Below, piece after piece: positions 60,682-64,000 of a stretch of DNA of 64,000 nucleotides. The DNA comes from Helicostylum pulchrum (lineage: Eukaryota > Mucoromycota > Mucoromycetes > Mucorales > Mucoraceae). The notes under the pieces are model-generated. The model made no database searches, was not told the DNA's origin, and saw only the letters and a program-made list of their open reading frames with translations. Location: positions 310,001 through 374,000 of the forward strand of contig JAIXMO010000014.1 in NCBI GenBank assembly GCA_025677825.1, given 5' to 3'. A program made the position numbers and the translations under genes. Within the stretch, counting starts at the first letter, position 1. Each line of letters begins with the position of its first letter.

Positions 60682-61207
60682 GACAGATATCGCGTACTGT
60701 GTTTCAGTAAAAAAATAATAATACATACTTTGTTTATGTTTAACAATCTTGTCTCTTTTTTTTTTCCTTCATCTTCTTTCTTTATAACCCCAACTTGACC
60801 ATTCTAACATTATTGGACTGACACCGCATATCGTGTTTTCAATAAAATCAAGTAATCTTAACCGATATTATTATGCCACATGCCAATTTTTTAAACGACA
60901 ATTTTATTCTATAAACCGTAGATTTTTTTATTCCTTCTTCTTCTTTCTTTATAGTTTAAAGTGTCCTATTTTGACATTTTTATACGAATAAATATTACGT
61001 ATTCTATTTCAATGCGATAAAAAGTTTAAAAAATTAGAATAATTTGTTTTCACTTAGCAATGATTAAACCGATTTCGATTCTGTACTGTTATGACTCTTT
61101 TTTGTATATATTTATATATAAATCGCTGCTTTCTTCATTATAATTTTAGCTTGCTCGTTTTTAGCGTTAACGGACTAATACCAGGTATAATTTTTCAACG
61201 GAAAAAG
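60682..61207 (+). repeat. Degenerate repeat, about four units
   Basis: Related segments start near 60682, 60815, 60985 and 61171. Pattern: TTCTTTATA, ~35 bases, GGACTgAcACCG, ~7 bases, TTTCAATAAAA. Units 2 (60778-60850) and 4 (61133-61207) align over ~75 bases without gaps, although only about 60 percent identical by eye. Spacing 130-190 bp. Could be old LTR or MITE ends or a decaying satellite. Confidence 0.35.
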
Positions 61208-62741
61208 TTTAGATAAATCGATCCCCTCATATGTACTATTATGGTATTTTCTTTCAAAAAAGGCAATTTTGTTCTAGTTTTTTATTTTAAAATTAAAAAG
61301 TACACAAGTTTCTCTTTTCAAACTACACGCAATAGCTTCAAATTATTTTACCAAGTATCGATGCGCAAGTAATGTAAAGAGGTACATTGTAATTATCCAA
61401 ATCATCCTGCGAAACCGTTTCAATATATTTTTGCTTGCGTTTGTATCCCTATTTCAAAATATACCATTGTTTTTGTAATCTAGAATACTCTTGGTATATT
61501 TATGATTAAAAATATTAGTTTCCTTGAAGTTAGTTTCCTTACAGAAATTTCATACTTTTGAGGTTTTAAATTCATTTATACTAGTAATCATTGTTTGATC
61601 TAAGCTTTGGTTCTATCTCAGGTATTGATGTGACGACTGATACACGGCTTTTATTCTAACGGTATCAGAACTCAAATACAACGAGAGGTGCAGAAAGAGA
61701 AGGCTTCCAGATAAAGTCAAACATTTAAGCTTTTTCTTCTCCTCCGTTAAGCAAAATGTTTGCCATTTCCGAATTTGGTTTCTGTTTATCTTGGTAGCTA
61801 TAAAATCGAAAGGAGATTACTCCTTATAAAAATATGTATTAATGAATACCAGGCAAAATCAAATAAATATATTAGCCTTTGATATTGGTGGATGGATTAT
61901 TTAGCTGCTCATTATTTCATAATGATAATAGCGTCCGATACTCCTTATCAATTTTGCTGTGTTCTCTGTATTCGTCCTGAGGACATATCCATAATCATTT
62001 CTTTGGAAGGATATTCAATAGCTATGCCTTTTACGCGAATTTTTCACTGAGTGAAGTACCCAAAGTTCCAGCGTCTCCATGCGTATGCCAGCACTCACCG
62101 ACATAATCATCAGGTGAAAGTACCATTTCAGATGAGCTAGCAATATATGATAATCCAGCAAATCGAAATAATCTTGAATCCGTACGGGGAAAGGAACCCA
62201 AGTAGAACAAAAAAATAAATATTTACTGGTGGTATGCATTGTAAAGGAAAAGGGAAAGAAAAGTGATTTATCTACTCTAAAAAAATGATAGAAATACGTC
62301 TTGAGCTGATGTATTCAATCATTTTTATATTCACTTGTTATTGTACACTTGTTTCATGCAAAAAAAAAAACGCTGTGACATTTTTGCCAATCGCCTGCTT
62401 AGGTGACTTTTTATTTTTTTAAAAGCTGTTCATCTTTTTTTTTGGATGATTCAATCCCCTTTAAACTTGATATTTTTATTAAGAATATTGTTGCGCTATA
62501 GATGATAATATTTCAAGTTAAAAAAAAACGGACAAGAGAAAGATGTGAAAACTTTTTAAGGTTTTGTCTCATTCTAATCCAGACTCACCTTAATTATATA
62601 CGTACAAAATATAAAGACCATCAGCTAAAGTATATGTATCAATTACGGTGTATAGTTACAGGTAAAAATGTTTAGAGAAAGAAAAAAAAAAAAAAGAACA
62701 GCATTAGTTTATTTATATTTAATTGTGATTTATTATTGTGG
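61208..62741. other. Gene-poor stretch with a second PBS-like motif
   Basis: GGTATCAGAACTC at about 61661 resembles the primer-binding-site-like motif at 41489. No LTR or polyprotein is visible around it. The minus ORF at 62015-62239 is not recognised. Confidence 0.4.
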
Positions 62742-63192
62742 TCAATTACGTATTGTATAAAAAAGTCTTGATTTTTTTTTCAAAAAGATAACATTGTGAA
62801 AAGCGTGATCATCAATAGGGTCAGAATCGGCTTCCTCATCTTCATCATCATCAATTGGTACAAATAAAGATTTTTCTGTTGATGAAGGCTATCCATTAAA
62901 GGGATATATATGTAAGTCTACTAATTTTCTATTTACGAACAAATATTATATATGTGATCTTACAGTAGCGGAAGACAGACCTACAGCAGGAACAGAAGAA
63001 GTTAAACTTTCATTAGGAGCAATATCTGACGAGATAGAGGTAGATTCAACATTAAGTGAAAACGTAGCAAAATTAACTTCACTAATAGGAACAGTAGTAG
63101 GGCTGGATGATGAGGATACATTATCATTTGAGGTGTTGCTACTGGATCTTGGAGAGAAAAACAGATTGCCTTGATTTTTTTTTATCAGACAT
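62742..63192 (-). pseudogene. Small Ser-rich acidic protein, frame broken in an A9 run
   Basis: ATG at 63192, then MSDKK, nine A, and a 1-nt frame jump into LFFSPRSSSNTSNDNVSSSS. The reading continues to a clean donor at 62963; exon 62888-62742 joins in phase and codes VPIDDDEDEEADSDPIDDH before the stop. With eight A instead of nine the whole protein is open (about 125 aa). Either a sequencing/assembly slip or a fresh null allele. The family is not recognised; the Ser-rich start recalls element-encoded gag-like proteins. Confidence 0.4.
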
Positions 63193-63464
63193 GTTTTTAG
63201 AGTTTGATATTTAGAATAATATTGTTAAATTTGTTTTAGTAAACGCAGTGAATTATATTATGAAAACTTTTAAAAGGAAAATGAAGAGAATCGTAGTAAT
63301 TTATTTTGTAGTTATAAGTGCTTAAAAAAGCGACTAATTCGCATGAGACATTTTACTGAGGAGCACGGTTTTTTATTATTATTGCTATCGCTTTCGACAA
63401 CTTAAAATAATTGTATTTTCCCATACACCAAGACTTATAGATGTACACCTTTTACGAAAATAAA

Positions 63465-63590
63465 TGGCACACATTTTTTTTTTTTTTTGGCACACATTAA
63501 ATTTTTGTTTGGCTCAGTAACCAAATTCGTTATGGCACATTTTATTTTATTGATAACACAAAATAAATTTTTGGCATGAAGTGTGCCAAA
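63465..63590 (+). repeat. Clustered TGGCACAC motifs, direct and inverted
   Basis: TGGCACACAT at 63465-63474 and 63488-63497, TGGCACAT at 63533-63540, and the inverse GTGTGCCA at 63581-63588. They resemble nested ends of a small inverted-repeat element, but no clear target duplication is seen. Confidence 0.45.
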
Positions 63591-63722
63591 GTTAAAGTGG
63601 AAGTTTGTCGAGACAAGCTTGCCATTTTGAATCAGAGTACCGACAGAAACCTTACAAATCACTCAAAAGAACATCATTGCACGCATTAGATATTCTTGAA
63701 TGACAAACCCATTTTTGTTTTT

Positions 63723-63742
63723 GGGTACCGGTACCGGTACCC
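63723..63742. repeat. Perfect palindrome of GGTACC units
   Basis: GGGTACCGGTACCGGTACCC is its own reverse complement (the symmetry extends one base on each side, to 22 bp) and contains three overlapping GGTACC hexamers in AT-rich DNA. Confidence 0.95.
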
Positions 63743-63955
63743 ATGATACTCAATCGGTACTTCTTTTTCTTCTCAAACTGTCCCTACAACTTATTGGTAT
63801 GGTTTCAAGTTCATTTGAAAAAAAAGTTGGTGCGCGTATAATTGCCCTTTTTGCGTGTGAACTAAAGTTAAAAGAAAGGTAGATTTATGCTTCTTCTCAG
63901 AACCGGAAATCCTTCATTTTTACTCCCTGACTCAACAAAAAAAGCCGTGGTGCCA

Positions 63956-63979
63956 TATAGCACGTATATACGTGCTATA
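63956..63979. repeat. Perfect 24-bp palindrome
   Basis: The 24 bases are their own reverse complement; the half-site is TATAGCACGTAT, and each arm contains CACGTA. It lies 20 bp from the window end. Transcribed, it would form a full hairpin; as DNA it could bind a dimeric factor. Confidence 0.95.
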
Positions 63980-64000
63980 CAAGTAAATACGACACTTTTA

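Noticed and set aside
1..64000. CRISPR arrays, bacterial operons or secondary-metabolite clusters
   Set aside because: The window is eukaryotic with spliced genes; the only spaced repeat (28.3-28.5 kb) has four copies with uneven spacers and no associated genes.

Overview
This window looks like nuclear DNA of an early-diverging filamentous fungus, most likely Mucoromycota (Mucorales-like). The support is AT-rich DNA with long A/T homopolymers, genes with several short GT-AG introns of about 45-100 nt, a velvet-family regulator, a fungal-type Spc7/KNL1, an Mlp1/TPR protein, and several protein types that I associate from memory with expanded families of Mucorales genomes. All gene models were spliced by hand from the sequence. 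Exon phases close for every gene called intact, unless stated otherwise.

Layout. 0.1-7.4 kb holds three housekeeping genes: the karyopherin KAP123 (+), the heme A synthase COX15 (-) and the diphthamide enzyme DPH1 (+). 7.4-14.7 kb is a degenerate accessory island. It has an EFSGG-type nuclease-like pseudogene, a PD-(D/E)XK-like pseudogene with an inverted, internally deleted second copy 4 kb away, a Crypton/Ndc10-like recombinase fragment, and a PIF/Harbinger-like transposase remnant. 15.1-25.5 kb holds the nuclear-basket protein MLP1/TPR (-), an intact Tc1/mariner-derived transposase ORF with an altered catalytic triad (+), and the kinetochore scaffold SPC7/KNL1 (-) with five MELT-like repeats and both PP1-docking motifs. 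26.7-40.4 kb holds a small unknown gene, a CIN85/CD2AP-like three-SH3 adaptor preceded by a four-copy 20-bp repeat, an MCM1/SRF-type MADS-box gene, a velvet gene, the cytochrome b5 reductase MCR1, and a two-block ankyrin protein resembling the Set3-complex subunit Hos4.

41-46 kb is a second accessory island. It carries an LTR/primer-binding-site-like trace, two adjacent lineage-specific genes (one an intact 266-aa protein with a D...ExK core), a further fragment with a VEIK motif, and a transposon-like scrap. 46.9-48.5 kb holds an STK32/YANK-type kinase with an N-terminal lipidation motif. 49.9-57.7 kb holds two tandem GH20 beta-N-acetylhexosaminidases whose middle parts are almost identical while their ends and flanks have diverged, which points to gene conversion. 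From 57.7 kb to the end I see almost no coding sequence, only degenerate repeats, one broken small gene and two long perfect palindromes.

The most interesting signal is the recurrence of small proteins with a PD-(D/E)XK-like core at four to five places (about 8, 10, 14, 44 and 45.6 kb), next to transposon debris. One copy is fully open and the others are at different stages of decay. I cannot assign them a biological role from sequence alone.
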